A DNA stretch of 64,000 nucleotides from positions 186,001 through 250,000 of the forward strand of contig NZ_LHOX01000018.1 in the NCBI RefSeq assembly GCF_001297065.1, read 5' to 3'. The number at the start of each line of letters is the position of its first letter. Positions within the stretch are counted from its first letter, which is position 1. Positions 19,670 to 27,731 of this stretch are shown in pieces. A program made the translations under genes and the position numbers. The notes beneath the pieces were generated by a model. That model saw nothing but the letters and a program-made list of their open reading frames with translations. It ran no database searches and was not told the origin of the DNA. Origin of the DNA: Enterococcus sp. RIT-PI-f. GTDB lineage: Bacteria > Bacillota > Bacilli > Lactobacillales > Enterococcaceae.

Positions 19670-21865
19670 TCACTTCATGAGCTCATATATTTGTTTTGAC
19701 AGCTTTGAGATGGTTTCGTAAGAAGTATTGCGGGTCATTATAGATAGCACATAGGGCTGATCTGTATAGACAATCGCGATATCATGGGCGACGCTAGTCA
19801 AATCACCTATTTTATGTGCGACTTTGACTGGCAGGTACTTAGGGATACGCTGATTGTCATATACGGTATTTGACAAATCATTGATCAATTGGCCCCCTTG
19901 ATTATAGATGGCTTGCATCAGTAGGGCATTTTCTTTCGCGTTGATCTTGAATGGCCCTGTCCAAGTCCTGCCGATGATTCGGCTGATTTCATTTTTCATT
20001 TTGCTATCATATTGATTGGCACCATAATAGCCTAAGAAATTGGCCCCTTGATTGTCGGAATATTTTGCTGTCATGGTTTGGATTTGCTTCAAACTAAACT
20101 GCTGGCCGAATTTTTTGCCTTGTAAAATACCTGCACCGCCCCGCATATACGAATAGGGCATTCGATTGATCGCATCTGTGTAGGTGTATTTTTTGTTGGC
20201 GTCTAATTTTTTCTCTAGGATCATCTTTTGTGTATAGTATAAAGCCGGCAGCTTTCCAGTGGAGGCGGGATGTACGTTCATTGTACTATTGCGGCTGGCT
20301 GTTTCTCCATCGACTAAGCTCATCACGTAAACACTCATTTTATCATTCGTAGATGCGTTTAGCAGGTTCTGGACTTTTTTCAGTTTCTCTTTTTGCGAAT
20401 TAGCATGTTTGACGCCGTTTTGATTGATATAGCCGACCCATTTCCCTTTAGCGGTGTACAAAGAAAGATACGTGCTACCATTGAAGTGCTGATATTTGCC
20501 GCGGGCTGTCAGCAACTGATTATAGTAGTGTTGTCCGCTCTCTTTTTTCTGCCAAGCAAAATTTTGCCAAAGGTCATAATTTTTGGTGATAGTGATCGTT
20601 TGACCGTACGATTGATAGTTGCCTTGTTTGCCGGGGGCAACAGAAACGGCAGATTGATTCAAATATCCTAGCCAACGATCATGATTATCATAAAGGGACA
20701 GATAGGTACTTCCGTTAAAATGCTGATATCGCCCTTTGGCGTATAAAGTCTGACCGATTAAATTTTTGGATTTATTTTTAGACTTCCACGAAAAGTTTTG
20801 CCAGAGATCATAATTCTTACTAGTAATGGTCACATATTTCTGGTAAGTTTGGTAATTTCCTTGCGGTGCGTCCACTTGTTTGGTCCCTGATTGAGGCAAG
20901 TAACCAATCCAGTTGTTTTTGCTATCATACAACGAGAGGTAGATCGTACCGTTGAAATGCGTATATTTGCCTTTGGCCAAATACGTTTTGCCAAGCAATG
21001 TTTTGGTCGTACTTTTTTTAGTCCAATTAAAATTTTGGAAGAGGATGAGGTCATCTTGGGTGATCGTGATATAGCGGCCAACAGGCTGATAATTGCCCTG
21101 GGGACCTTTGGCGTGTAGAAATTGATTTTCTTGTACATAGCCGATGATCTGTTGTTTTTGATTGGATACAGCTAGATAACTTGTGCCATCGAAGTGGTGA
21201 TACCAAGTTCCAGCGTGCAGCGTTTTTTCTTGGTATGCCGATACATCCACTTGTTGAGATAAAGCCAGATCTTGATAGAGAACGCTATTTGCTGAAAGGT
21301 GCCCAAATTGCTCTGTTGCCAAGGCGGCTCCTAATGGCTGCTCGGAGAAAGTAATCGCACCTTCGGGAAGATAACCAATGAATGTTCCCTGATTGGACCA
21401 TAATCCATAGACGGTTTGATCATCGATTTCACCGGTGGTCTGAACTTTGTAAGTCTGTTGGTATAAAGCAGATAAATCTGTGCCGATCACATGCTCTGCT
21501 GCATCGTATAAAACGCCCTCTTTGACGACGACTGTTGCATACGGCAATCCATCATAGTCTGAGTGGACGGTGCCTTTTGTAGAAGTAGACGGTTCTAAGC
21601 GCTCAACAACCTCGCTTGTGGCTGCTTCTTCACTAGGCGCGGACGTGCGTGTTTCTGAACTGCCCTCGCTGCTTTGACTGGAACTACTGGTTTCAGTCGA
21701 AGCACTGCTAACACGCGTTGACTCCATTTCAGCAAAGGACGAAGAGATGGAGTCTTTTGTACGATCATTCATGGTGTTTTCTTGCTGCACCGCCTGAACG
21801 GTGGTGATTCCAGTGCTCAGCAGCAAAAGACCAGTCAACCAAAAACTTAAACAAACTTGTTTCAT
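19670..21865 (-). CDS. Secreted serine hydrolase (class A beta-lactamase fold) with SH3/GW-like repeats
   Basis: A 731-residue exported protein. It has a signal peptide (about residues 1-25), a Ser/Thr-rich linker to about residue 100, then five SH3/GW-like cell-wall modules of about 75-80 residues, of which the last three are closely alike (each beginning GNYQ and containing HFNGSTYLSLY or a close variant). The C-terminal beta-lactamase2-type domain keeps SxxK (S535 in ASTGK), SDN (S603) and KIG (K685). It probably acts at the cell wall, binding through the repeats. Penicillin hydrolysis is not implied; relatives include housekeeping and wall-associated hydrolases. ATG 21865 has AAGGGG 9 bases upstream. 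Confidence 0.88.
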   Translation of the reverse strand: MKQVCLSFWLTGLLLLSTGITTVQAVQQENTMNDRTKDSISSSFAEMESTRVSSASTETSSSSQSSEGSSETRTSAPSEEAATSEVVERLEPSTSTKGTVHSDYDGLPYATVVVKEGVLYDAAEHVIGTDLSALYQQTYKVQTTGEIDDQTVYGLWSNQGTFIGYLPEGAITFSEQPLGAALATEQFGHLSANSVLYQDLALSQQVDVSAYQEKTLHAGTWYHHFDGTSYLAVSNQKQQIIGYVQENQFLHAKGPQGNYQPVGRYITITQDDLILFQNFNWTKKSTTKTLLGKTYLAKGKYTHFNGTIYLSLYDSKNNWIGYLPQSGTKQVDAPQGNYQTYQKYVTITSKNYDLWQNFSWKSKNKSKNLIGQTLYAKGRYQHFNGSTYLSLYDNHDRWLGYLNQSAVSVAPGKQGNYQSYGQTITITKNYDLWQNFAWQKKESGQHYYNQLLTARGKYQHFNGSTYLSLYTAKGKWVGYINQNGVKHANSQKEKLKKVQNLLNASTNDKMSVYVMSLVDGETASRNSTMNVHPASTGKLPALYYTQKMILEKKLDANKKYTYTDAINRMPYSYMRGGAGILQGKKFGQQFSLKQIQTMTAKYSDNQGANFLGYYGANQYDSKMKNEISRIIGRTWTGPFKINAKENALLMQAIYNQGGQLINDLSNTVYDNQRIPKYLPVKVAHKIGDLTSVAHDIAIVYTDQPYVLSIMTRNTSYETISKLSKQIYELMK
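20390..21100 (-). repeat. Tandem protein-level repeats (three near-identical SH3/GW-like modules)
   Basis: Inside the serine hydrolase gene, three consecutive units of about 235 bases encode modules with shared text: GNYQ at the start, a WQNF or FQNF core, KGKY/KGRY, HFNGT/HFNGS and a YL-SLY strand ending GYL or GYI. The boundaries given are approximate. Such internal repeats can expand or contract by recombination. Confidence 0.8.
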
Positions 21866-21890
21866 TTTTATCAACCCCTTTTTGGTCTAG

Positions 21891-22184
21891 CTAGGATGAC
21901 ACGTGCAGAAAAACATTTTGTGCTTGATGTTGGGTGAGATACTGTTCCTTGTCTTTTCTGCGTAATTTTTTGAAGGCTGCTTCGGCTTTAGTGGCTTCGC
22001 TTCTGCTAGAGAATGCTTCTGCGTGGATCATTTGTAATGGACGTCGGCTGGCAGGTCGAGTGTATTTGGCACCGATGCCTTGATTGTGTTCCTTTTCTCG
22101 CCGCATCAAGTCGGTGGTGTAACCGCCATAGAAAGTCTGGTCACGACAGGACAAAACATAGAAGTAATGATGATCAGCTGCCAT
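21891..22184 (-). CDS. GIY-YIG domain protein (UPF0213 family)
   Basis: A 97-residue single-domain member of the GIY-YIG nuclease superfamily. The motif appears as YFYVLSC...FYGGYT with the downstream R and E residues typical of the fold. Biological function in this family is not well established. It overlaps the upstream methyltransferase gene by 11 bases, so the two are cotranscribed and probably translationally coupled, an arrangement common in Firmicutes. Confidence 0.9.
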   Translation of the reverse strand: MAADHHYFYVLSCRDQTFYGGYTTDLMRREKEHNQGIGAKYTRPASRRPLQMIHAEAFSSRSEATKAEAAFKKLRRKDKEQYLTQHQAQNVFLHVSS

Positions 22185-22908
22185 AAAGCATGCCCCGCAC
22201 TTCTGTTAAATACTGGCCATTCTCATCGTACGTGAGTAAAGGCGGATCGATTTTGAAGCCATCAGCCTTGCCATCTTTAATCCCTTCGATCAATAAGATA
22301 TTGGCTTCTTTGCCAGCCTTTGGATAAACGAATCGGACCCGTTTAGGCGCGATCCGGTGGCGTCGCATACAATCAAGAATGTCCAAAAAGCGATCAGGGC
22401 GATGCACGAGCGCAAAACGACCGTTCATTTTTAAGGCTTTGCTTGCCATCATAACAACTTCCTCCAGGTCCGTGGTGATCTCGTGTCTGGCAATCGCTAA
22501 ATAGGGATTCGGATTCTTGACAGCGGTTGGCAGATTTTTAAAATAAGGTGGATTGCATACCAGCAGATCAACAGAATCTGGTTTGATTTTTGTAAACATT
22601 TGTTTTAGATCGATCGGATAAACCGTGATTTGATCCTCGAGATGATTTAAGGCAATACTCCGTTGTGCCATATCTGCTAAACGGGCTTGTAATTCGATTT
22701 GAATGATGTGGGCTTTTGTTCTGCGGCTCAAAAATAAACCGACTGCGCCATTGCCTGCACACAAATCAACGATCAAGCCGCGTTTAGGAATGGTAGGGAA
22801 ATTTGCCAGCAAGACTGCATCTAAAGAAAAAGAAAACACATCGCGGCTTTGAATGATTTGAATATCATCCGCATATAGTTGATCAATTCGTTCGTTGGGT
22901 TGTAACAT
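22174..22908 (-). CDS. tRNA1(Val) (adenine37-N6)-methyltransferase-like protein
   Basis: A 244-residue SAM-dependent methyltransferase. The SAM-binding motif VDLCAGNGAVGLF and the catalytic NPPYF motif, typical of N6-adenine methyltransferases, are present, and the N-terminal QSRDVFSFSLDAVLL matches the TrmN6/YabB group. The probable substrate is A37 of a tRNA; this is inferred from the family. ATG 22908 has AGGAG 7 bases upstream and is preferred to the adjacent GTG 22911. Confidence 0.88.
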   Translation of the reverse strand: MLQPNERIDQLYADDIQIIQSRDVFSFSLDAVLLANFPTIPKRGLIVDLCAGNGAVGLFLSRRTKAHIIQIELQARLADMAQRSIALNHLEDQITVYPIDLKQMFTKIKPDSVDLLVCNPPYFKNLPTAVKNPNPYLAIARHEITTDLEEVVMMASKALKMNGRFALVHRPDRFLDILDCMRRHRIAPKRVRFVYPKAGKEANILLIEGIKDGKADGFKIDPPLLTYDENGQYLTEVRGMLYGS

Positions 22909-23085
22909 CACAAGACTCCTGTTCTACACTTGATTCCAAAGAAAGGCCCGCCTGCAATGCACCCTGCAGCAGAGCCAACTTTCATTCCTATTATAGCAAA
23001 TTCAGATAATGGATACTAGAAGCCAGGTCTTTCTTGCGACGCCAGCCATCAAGCGGGAGCCGTTCCAGAATAAAGGAAAAAATAC

Positions 23086-23114
23086 TTGTCATTTGGGCTT
23101 TTTTTTAGGATACT
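23086..23114 (+). promoter_or_regulatory. Promoter for the acyltransferase gene
   Basis: TTGTCA (23086-23091) and GATACT (23109-23114) have a 17-base spacer, about 25-30 bases ahead of the start codon. Confidence 0.6.
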
Positions 23115-23144
23115 GATAATAGGAAGAAAGAAAGGACAATGAAT

Positions 23145-23780
23145 ATGTTTTTTAGATTTATGCGTGGTGTCGTTCGGGTCGTATTGTTCCTGATCAATGG
23201 CAACGCCCGCTATCAAAATAAAGAAGTATTGCCTCAAGATGAAAATTATATCTTAGTTGCACCACACCGCACCTGGTGGGATCCATTGTATCTGGCGGTA
23301 GCAGCCAGTCCCAAAAAGTTCAGCTTTATGGCCAAAGAAGAATTGTTCAAGAACCCAATATTACGGTTTATCTTGACCCATGCCAATGCCTTTCCAGTCA
23401 AAAGAGATAAACCAGGACCAAGTGCAGTCAAAACGCCAGTCAAAATACTGAAAGATACCGATCTAAGCTTGATCATGTTTCCCAGTGGTACGCGACATGC
23501 GACCGCATTAAAAGGCGGAATGTCTTTGATTGCCAAAATGGCCAAAGTCCGGATCGTGCCTTCTGTATATCAAGGACCGTTGACATTGAAAGATTTATTC
23601 AAACGTAAGCGTGTGACTGTCCGGTTCGGCGAACCAATCGATGTCAGTGATATCAAGAAGATGGATAAAGAAGGATTAGCCGAAGTTGAACGGCGGATCC
23701 AACTTGCCTTTGATCAATTGGATCAAGCCATCGATCCAACATTTGTCTATGAAATCGATGAAGCCAAAAGAGAAGATTAA
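23145..23780 (+). CDS. plsC: 1-acyl-sn-glycerol-3-phosphate acyltransferase
   Basis: The enzyme acylates lysophosphatidic acid to phosphatidic acid in membrane lipid synthesis. The catalytic HX4D motif is HRTWWD, and the substrate motif FPSGTRH corresponds to the family FPEGTRS. Length is about 211 residues. Two ATGs, 23139 and 23145, are possible; the second is better spaced from AAAGGA. The gene is a single unit ending at a perfect terminator. Confidence 0.9.
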   Translation: MFFRFMRGVVRVVLFLINGNARYQNKEVLPQDENYILVAPHRTWWDPLYLAVAASPKKFSFMAKEELFKNPILRFILTHANAFPVKRDKPGPSAVKTPVKILKDTDLSLIMFPSGTRHATALKGGMSLIAKMAKVRIVPSVYQGPLTLKDLFKRKRVTVRFGEPIDVSDIKKMDKEGLAEVERRIQLAFDQLDQAIDPTFVYEIDEAKRED

Positions 23781-23784
23781 TCAC

Positions 23785-23816
23785 AAAAAGACCATTCCGC
23801 GGAATGGTCTTTTTTT
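23785..23816. terminator. Bidirectional terminator
   Basis: A perfect palindrome (AAAAAGACCATTCC then GGAATGGTCTTTTTT around a CG centre) lies between the convergent acyltransferase and PTS genes. Confidence 0.9.
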
Positions 23817-23853
23817 ACGTACTGTTTTGCTGCCTGACGCAAAGTCGATTTGG

Positions 23854-25155
23854 TTAACCTATTTCTTCTGCAGGCAATTGTTCTTTTTCCAGCTCATTTT
23901 TGTCGTAGATTTTCACAAACGGATAATAAATCAGTACTGACAACACGATCAGCAAGACATTCAAGACGATCGCCCGCCAATCGCCGCCGGTAGCTAAGAA
24001 GGCGCCAATCGGTCCAGGCAGTGTCCAAGGGGCATTGACAGTTACTTTATTGACTAACCCAATTGACGTTGCTATCCAAGCAATGACCCCGTTCACTAAA
24101 GGTGCGATGATGAATGGTGGAATCAAAATCGGGTTCAAGACAATCGGCGTACCAAAAATCAAGGGTTCATTGATGTTGAAAATGGCTGGCAATAAAGCGG
24201 TTTTCCCAAGCTTAGACCCAAATTCTGATTTTGTGCGGAAAGCCAGCAAAATAGCCAAGCCAATCGTGGAACCAGCACCGCCGATCCATATAAACCATTG
24301 GTAAAAAGGTTCAGCCGCAATATTAGGAATGAGATCCCCAGAGGCCATCGCTGTCGTATTTCCTTCCAAAAGCTGCAACCAAAGGGGTCTTGCCAAAGAA
24401 CCAACGATCGAGGCACCATGGATACCAAAGGACCAGAAAAAGGTTGTCAAGAAAGTGATCAATAGCACACTAGGCAGACTATCAGCTGCGCTCACCAATG
24501 GATCCACGACTTTTGCTACGATCGTATGCCAATCAAATCCAATGTAATAGGTGATCGCACCCATCCCCAAAATAATCACCAACGTTGGCGTCAATGCTTC
24601 AAAAGAACGCGCCACAGCTGGCGGCACTTGCGCGGGCATCGTGATTTTGAACTTTGAACGATCGGTGATACGATAAATCTCAACCGCCAAAATCGATGTA
24701 ATGATCGCAACGAACATACCAGCACTGCCTAAGTTCGCCATTGGCAGCACAAAGCCAACAGTTCCAGCTGCATCTAATGCTTCTGCAGGAATATTCACTG
24801 GTGTAAATGTCAACAAAAAGGCAGTTGTGGCTAAAATACCGCCTGATAAACCATCAAGTTTGTAAGAACGGGACAAACTATACCCTATCCCGAAGGCAGC
24901 GTACAAACTCATAATGTACATCGTCATGCGATAAGGCAATAAAATCGTTGTGGCATTACTGGAAAGAAATTGATAGATCCCCCAATCTTGCGGCAATGGC
25001 GGGAAAGCCAATATCATGAAAAATGAGCTGACGATAATCAATGGCAATGTTGATACGATCCCATCTCGGACGGCCCGCAAATGACGCTGATTGCCAAGAA
25101 ATTCCATCGGCCCAGCCAAATGTTGTTCAATAAACTGGGTAAATTTGTCTAACAT
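23854..25155 (-). CDS. PTS system IIC component, lactose/cellobiose type
   Basis: A 433-residue sugar-translocating permease of the lactose/cellobiose/diacetylchitobiose PTS class. About ten membrane segments are visible, with the family motifs FWSFGIHG and NINEPLIFG. No IIA or IIB gene is adjacent, so it must share those components with another PTS. It starts 27 bases downstream of anmK in the same direction with a clear AGGAGG site, so the two form an operon. This suggests a wall- or chitin-derived sugar as substrate, an inference only. Confidence 0.92.
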   Translation of the reverse strand: MLDKFTQFIEQHLAGPMEFLGNQRHLRAVRDGIVSTLPLIIVSSFFMILAFPPLPQDWGIYQFLSSNATTILLPYRMTMYIMSLYAAFGIGYSLSRSYKLDGLSGGILATTAFLLTFTPVNIPAEALDAAGTVGFVLPMANLGSAGMFVAIITSILAVEIYRITDRSKFKITMPAQVPPAVARSFEALTPTLVIILGMGAITYYIGFDWHTIVAKVVDPLVSAADSLPSVLLITFLTTFFWSFGIHGASIVGSLARPLWLQLLEGNTTAMASGDLIPNIAAEPFYQWFIWIGGAGSTIGLAILLAFRTKSEFGSKLGKTALLPAIFNINEPLIFGTPIVLNPILIPPFIIAPLVNGVIAWIATSIGLVNKVTVNAPWTLPGPIGAFLATGGDWRAIVLNVLLIVLSVLIYYPFVKIYDKNELEKEQLPAEEIG

Positions 25156-25182
25156 ATAGTCTACCTCCTAATTATTCTTTAT

Positions 25183-26343
25183 CTATGATTGTTGTGTCCA
25201 AGGATTGGGAATGATCTTGCCTAAAATCACACCCTGTGCAGCACCGGTAGCAGCTGGTGCGTTATTGATATGACCTTGCAATGTTTCGTGGCCTAAAATA
25301 GCAAAGGCCACGGCTTCTTTGCCATCATTGGAACCGCCGATAGCGTCCTGGTTCAGCAAGGGCACACCATCAGGCAAATAATGACCGATCATGTGGCATA
25401 AGGTCTGGTTATGGGCACCGCCGCCGGATAGGATTACCTCGATATCTGTCGAACCAAGAGTGGGAAAGACAAATTTTTGGTAACTATCCGCAATGGTGAA
25501 AGCAGTAAAATCAGTGACGGTCGCAATCAGATCTTCCGCGGTTTCACCCGCATATTGTGCCAATAGTGCTCGTGTGAATTGTTGACCAAATTCTTCTCGA
25601 CCAGTACTTTTGGGCGGGGAAAGGGTCAAAAATGGATGATTTCTCAATGCTTGTTGGAGCTTAGGAATAATCTTTCCCTTTGCAGCAGTCTGGCCAAATG
25701 GATCAAAGGGCTGATCAAACAGATCGAGCATCATTTGATCAATGATCATATTGCCCGGACCAGTATCGAATGCCCGTAAATCATGGATCGTACCGCCTTT
25801 GGGTAAAACAGTCACATTGCCGATCCCGCCAATATTTTGCAACAGGCGATGTTTTGTATTGGATTGATACAATACGTATTCGGTAAATGGCACCAACGGC
25901 GCTCCTTGACCGCCTGCAGCCATATCCATGACTCTAAAATCTGCCACGACAGTCGTTTTGAGTCCGTAAGCAATAATCGAGGGTTCGCCAATCTGCAAGG
26001 TACTGTTGGTCAATGGATCATCTGAGGGCGCATGCCAAATCGTTTGCCCATGACTCGCCACATAATCAATGGTATCTAGAGAAACATTGGCTTGTGCACA
26101 AAGTCTGCGGCAAGCATCTAAGAAGGCATGCCCCAATTGGACATTTAGTTGACAAATCAATGGCACATTCGATTTTATTGGGTCACAAGCCAACTGGATC
26201 TGCTCTTTTAACCCAGAGTCGATAGGGACTGTCACAAAATCGATCAAGGAAACAGCAGTCGTTAAACCGCTACCATTTATCTCGACAAGAGCCGCATCAA
26301 TACCATCCAGACTCGTACCAGACATCAATCCGATTCCACGCAT
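25183..26343 (-). CDS. anmK: 1,6-anhydro-N-acetylmuramic acid kinase
   Basis: The kinase opens and phosphorylates anhydroMurNAc to MurNAc-6-phosphate in peptidoglycan recycling. The N-terminal signature GLMSGTSLDGIDAAL is diagnostic, and FDTGPGNMIID and the ILSGGGAHN motif lie later. Length 386 residues is normal. It is first in an operon with the PTS IIC gene and has a near-consensus promoter. No murQ or N-acetylmuramic acid PTS gene lies nearby. Confidence 0.96.
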   Translation of the reverse strand: MRGIGLMSGTSLDGIDAALVEINGSGLTTAVSLIDFVTVPIDSGLKEQIQLACDPIKSNVPLICQLNVQLGHAFLDACRRLCAQANVSLDTIDYVASHGQTIWHAPSDDPLTNSTLQIGEPSIIAYGLKTTVVADFRVMDMAAGGQGAPLVPFTEYVLYQSNTKHRLLQNIGGIGNVTVLPKGGTIHDLRAFDTGPGNMIIDQMMLDLFDQPFDPFGQTAAKGKIIPKLQQALRNHPFLTLSPPKSTGREEFGQQFTRALLAQYAGETAEDLIATVTDFTAFTIADSYQKFVFPTLGSTDIEVILSGGGAHNQTLCHMIGHYLPDGVPLLNQDAIGGSNDGKEAVAFAILGHETLQGHINNAPAATGAAQGVILGKIIPNPWTQQS

Positions 26344-26403
26344 AAGGATTCTCCTTTCTTTAAATAGATGTTGAAATCATGTAATGAATTCGATTTCACA
26401 CTT

Positions 26404-26432
26404 ATTGTAATAGATGTGTAATTATATTTCAA
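26404..26432 (-). promoter_or_regulatory. Promoter of the anmK-PTS operon
   Basis: On the minus strand TTGAAA (26432-26427) and TACAAT (26409-26404) have an exact 17-base spacer, about 60 bases ahead of anmK. Confidence 0.75.
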
Positions 26433-26560
26433 GTTAATAATTTTGTTTTGAAAAATAATTTCATCATCGTGATGTAAGAAGAATGACGTGAAAGCAGAAA
26501 ATGAATGAGAAGGGAAATCAAGAATTTTCAGCATGTCTCATATATAAGAAGGGCACAAAG

Positions 26561-26569
26561 TGGTATAAT
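26561..26569 (+). promoter_or_regulatory. Extended -10 promoter for sbcD
   Basis: TGG followed by TATAAT (26564-26569) forms an extended -10 element 35 bases upstream of the sbcD start; no good -35 is visible. Confidence 0.6.
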
Positions 26570-26603
26570 GGTGGGAAGGATATTTTTAAAAAGGTGTGAT
26601 TGC

Positions 26604-27731
26604 ATGCGAATATTACATACAGCCGATTGGCATATCGGTAAAAAATTACATGGGTACGATTTGATTGAGGACCAAAGCAAGATCATTGATCAAATCATCG
26701 ATATCGCCCTTGCACAAGAGGTAGAAGCTGTCGTGATTGCTGGCGATCTGTATGATCGGTCGGTACCAGCGGTGGAAGCAGTCAAATTATTGAACGAAAA
26801 AATTGCAACCATCAATTTGACTCACCAGTTGCCACTGCTTGTGATCTCTGGCAACCACGATAGTCCCATTCGTTTGGAAACTGGCAAACAATGGTTTACA
26901 GGTACACAATTTCATATGGCCACCTCGATCGAGGACAGCTTGAAGCCGGTGACGATTGCAGATAGCCAATTCTTTTTGCTGCCGTATTTTGAGCCAATCG
27001 AAGCCCGCTTATTTTTTGATGAACCGATCACGACGATTGCCCAGGGCGTTGTCCGGGTCATCGATGAAATGAAGGCCCATGCTGACCCTTCCAAAAAACA
27101 GATATTGGTGACCCATTTCTTTGCAGCGGGCTCAAGTCAAACCGATTCTGAGACGAAAATCCAAGTAGGCGGCTTGGATAGTGTGCCATTAGATGCCTTT
27201 GACCGATTTGATCGGGTGTTACTGGGTCACTTACACAGTAAGCATGCCCTGAACCATCCTAGGATCAAATATAGCGGCTCACCGCTGAAATATTCTCTTT
27301 CAGAATGGCAAGAGCAAAAAGGGGTCTATATCATCGACACGCATGCCGATACCTGTGAATTTATGCCCTTGCACCCTGCAAGAGATATCTATTCAATCGA
27401 AGCCACGTTTGCTGAATTGACAGATCCGGCTTTTTACATGCCATTAGATCGTCAGGCTTTTTGGCACTTTACATTGACAGATCGTACGATCATCCCCAAT
27501 ATGATGAACCAGCTGCGGAAAATCTATCCTACGATTTTAGCCGTTGAACGGCTGGAAGGGCCGGTCAAAGAGAAAAAAGAACGTATACAGATAGAAACAA
27601 ATGATCCTCAAACTTTGATCAATACCTTCTTTCATGAAATGACCGGTGATTCATTGATGGAAAGCCAACAACAGTGGATCGAACAAGGGTTGTCAGAAGT
27701 ATTGACTACAGAAAAGAGGGTGGACCATTGA
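26604..27731 (+). CDS. sbcD: Exonuclease SbcCD, nuclease subunit D
   Basis: SbcD is the Mre11-like metallophosphoesterase that, with SbcC, cleaves DNA hairpins and blocked ends. The metal-binding motifs are clear: HTADWHIGK, AGDLYDR, SGNHDS and GHLHSKH. ATG 26604 was chosen because the protein then begins MRILHTADWH, as in relatives; the region ahead is promoter DNA. The length is 375 residues. It overlaps sbcC by a few bases, implying coupled translation. Confidence 0.97.
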   Translation: MRILHTADWHIGKKLHGYDLIEDQSKIIDQIIDIALAQEVEAVVIAGDLYDRSVPAVEAVKLLNEKIATINLTHQLPLLVISGNHDSPIRLETGKQWFTGTQFHMATSIEDSLKPVTIADSQFFLLPYFEPIEARLFFDEPITTIAQGVVRVIDEMKAHADPSKKQILVTHFFAAGSSQTDSETKIQVGGLDSVPLDAFDRFDRVLLGHLHSKHALNHPRIKYSGSPLKYSLSEWQEQKGVYIIDTHADTCEFMPLHPARDIYSIEATFAELTDPAFYMPLDRQAFWHFTLTDRTIIPNMMNQLRKIYPTILAVERLEGPVKEKKERIQIETNDPQTLINTFFHEMTGDSLMESQQQWIEQGLSEVLTTEKRVDH

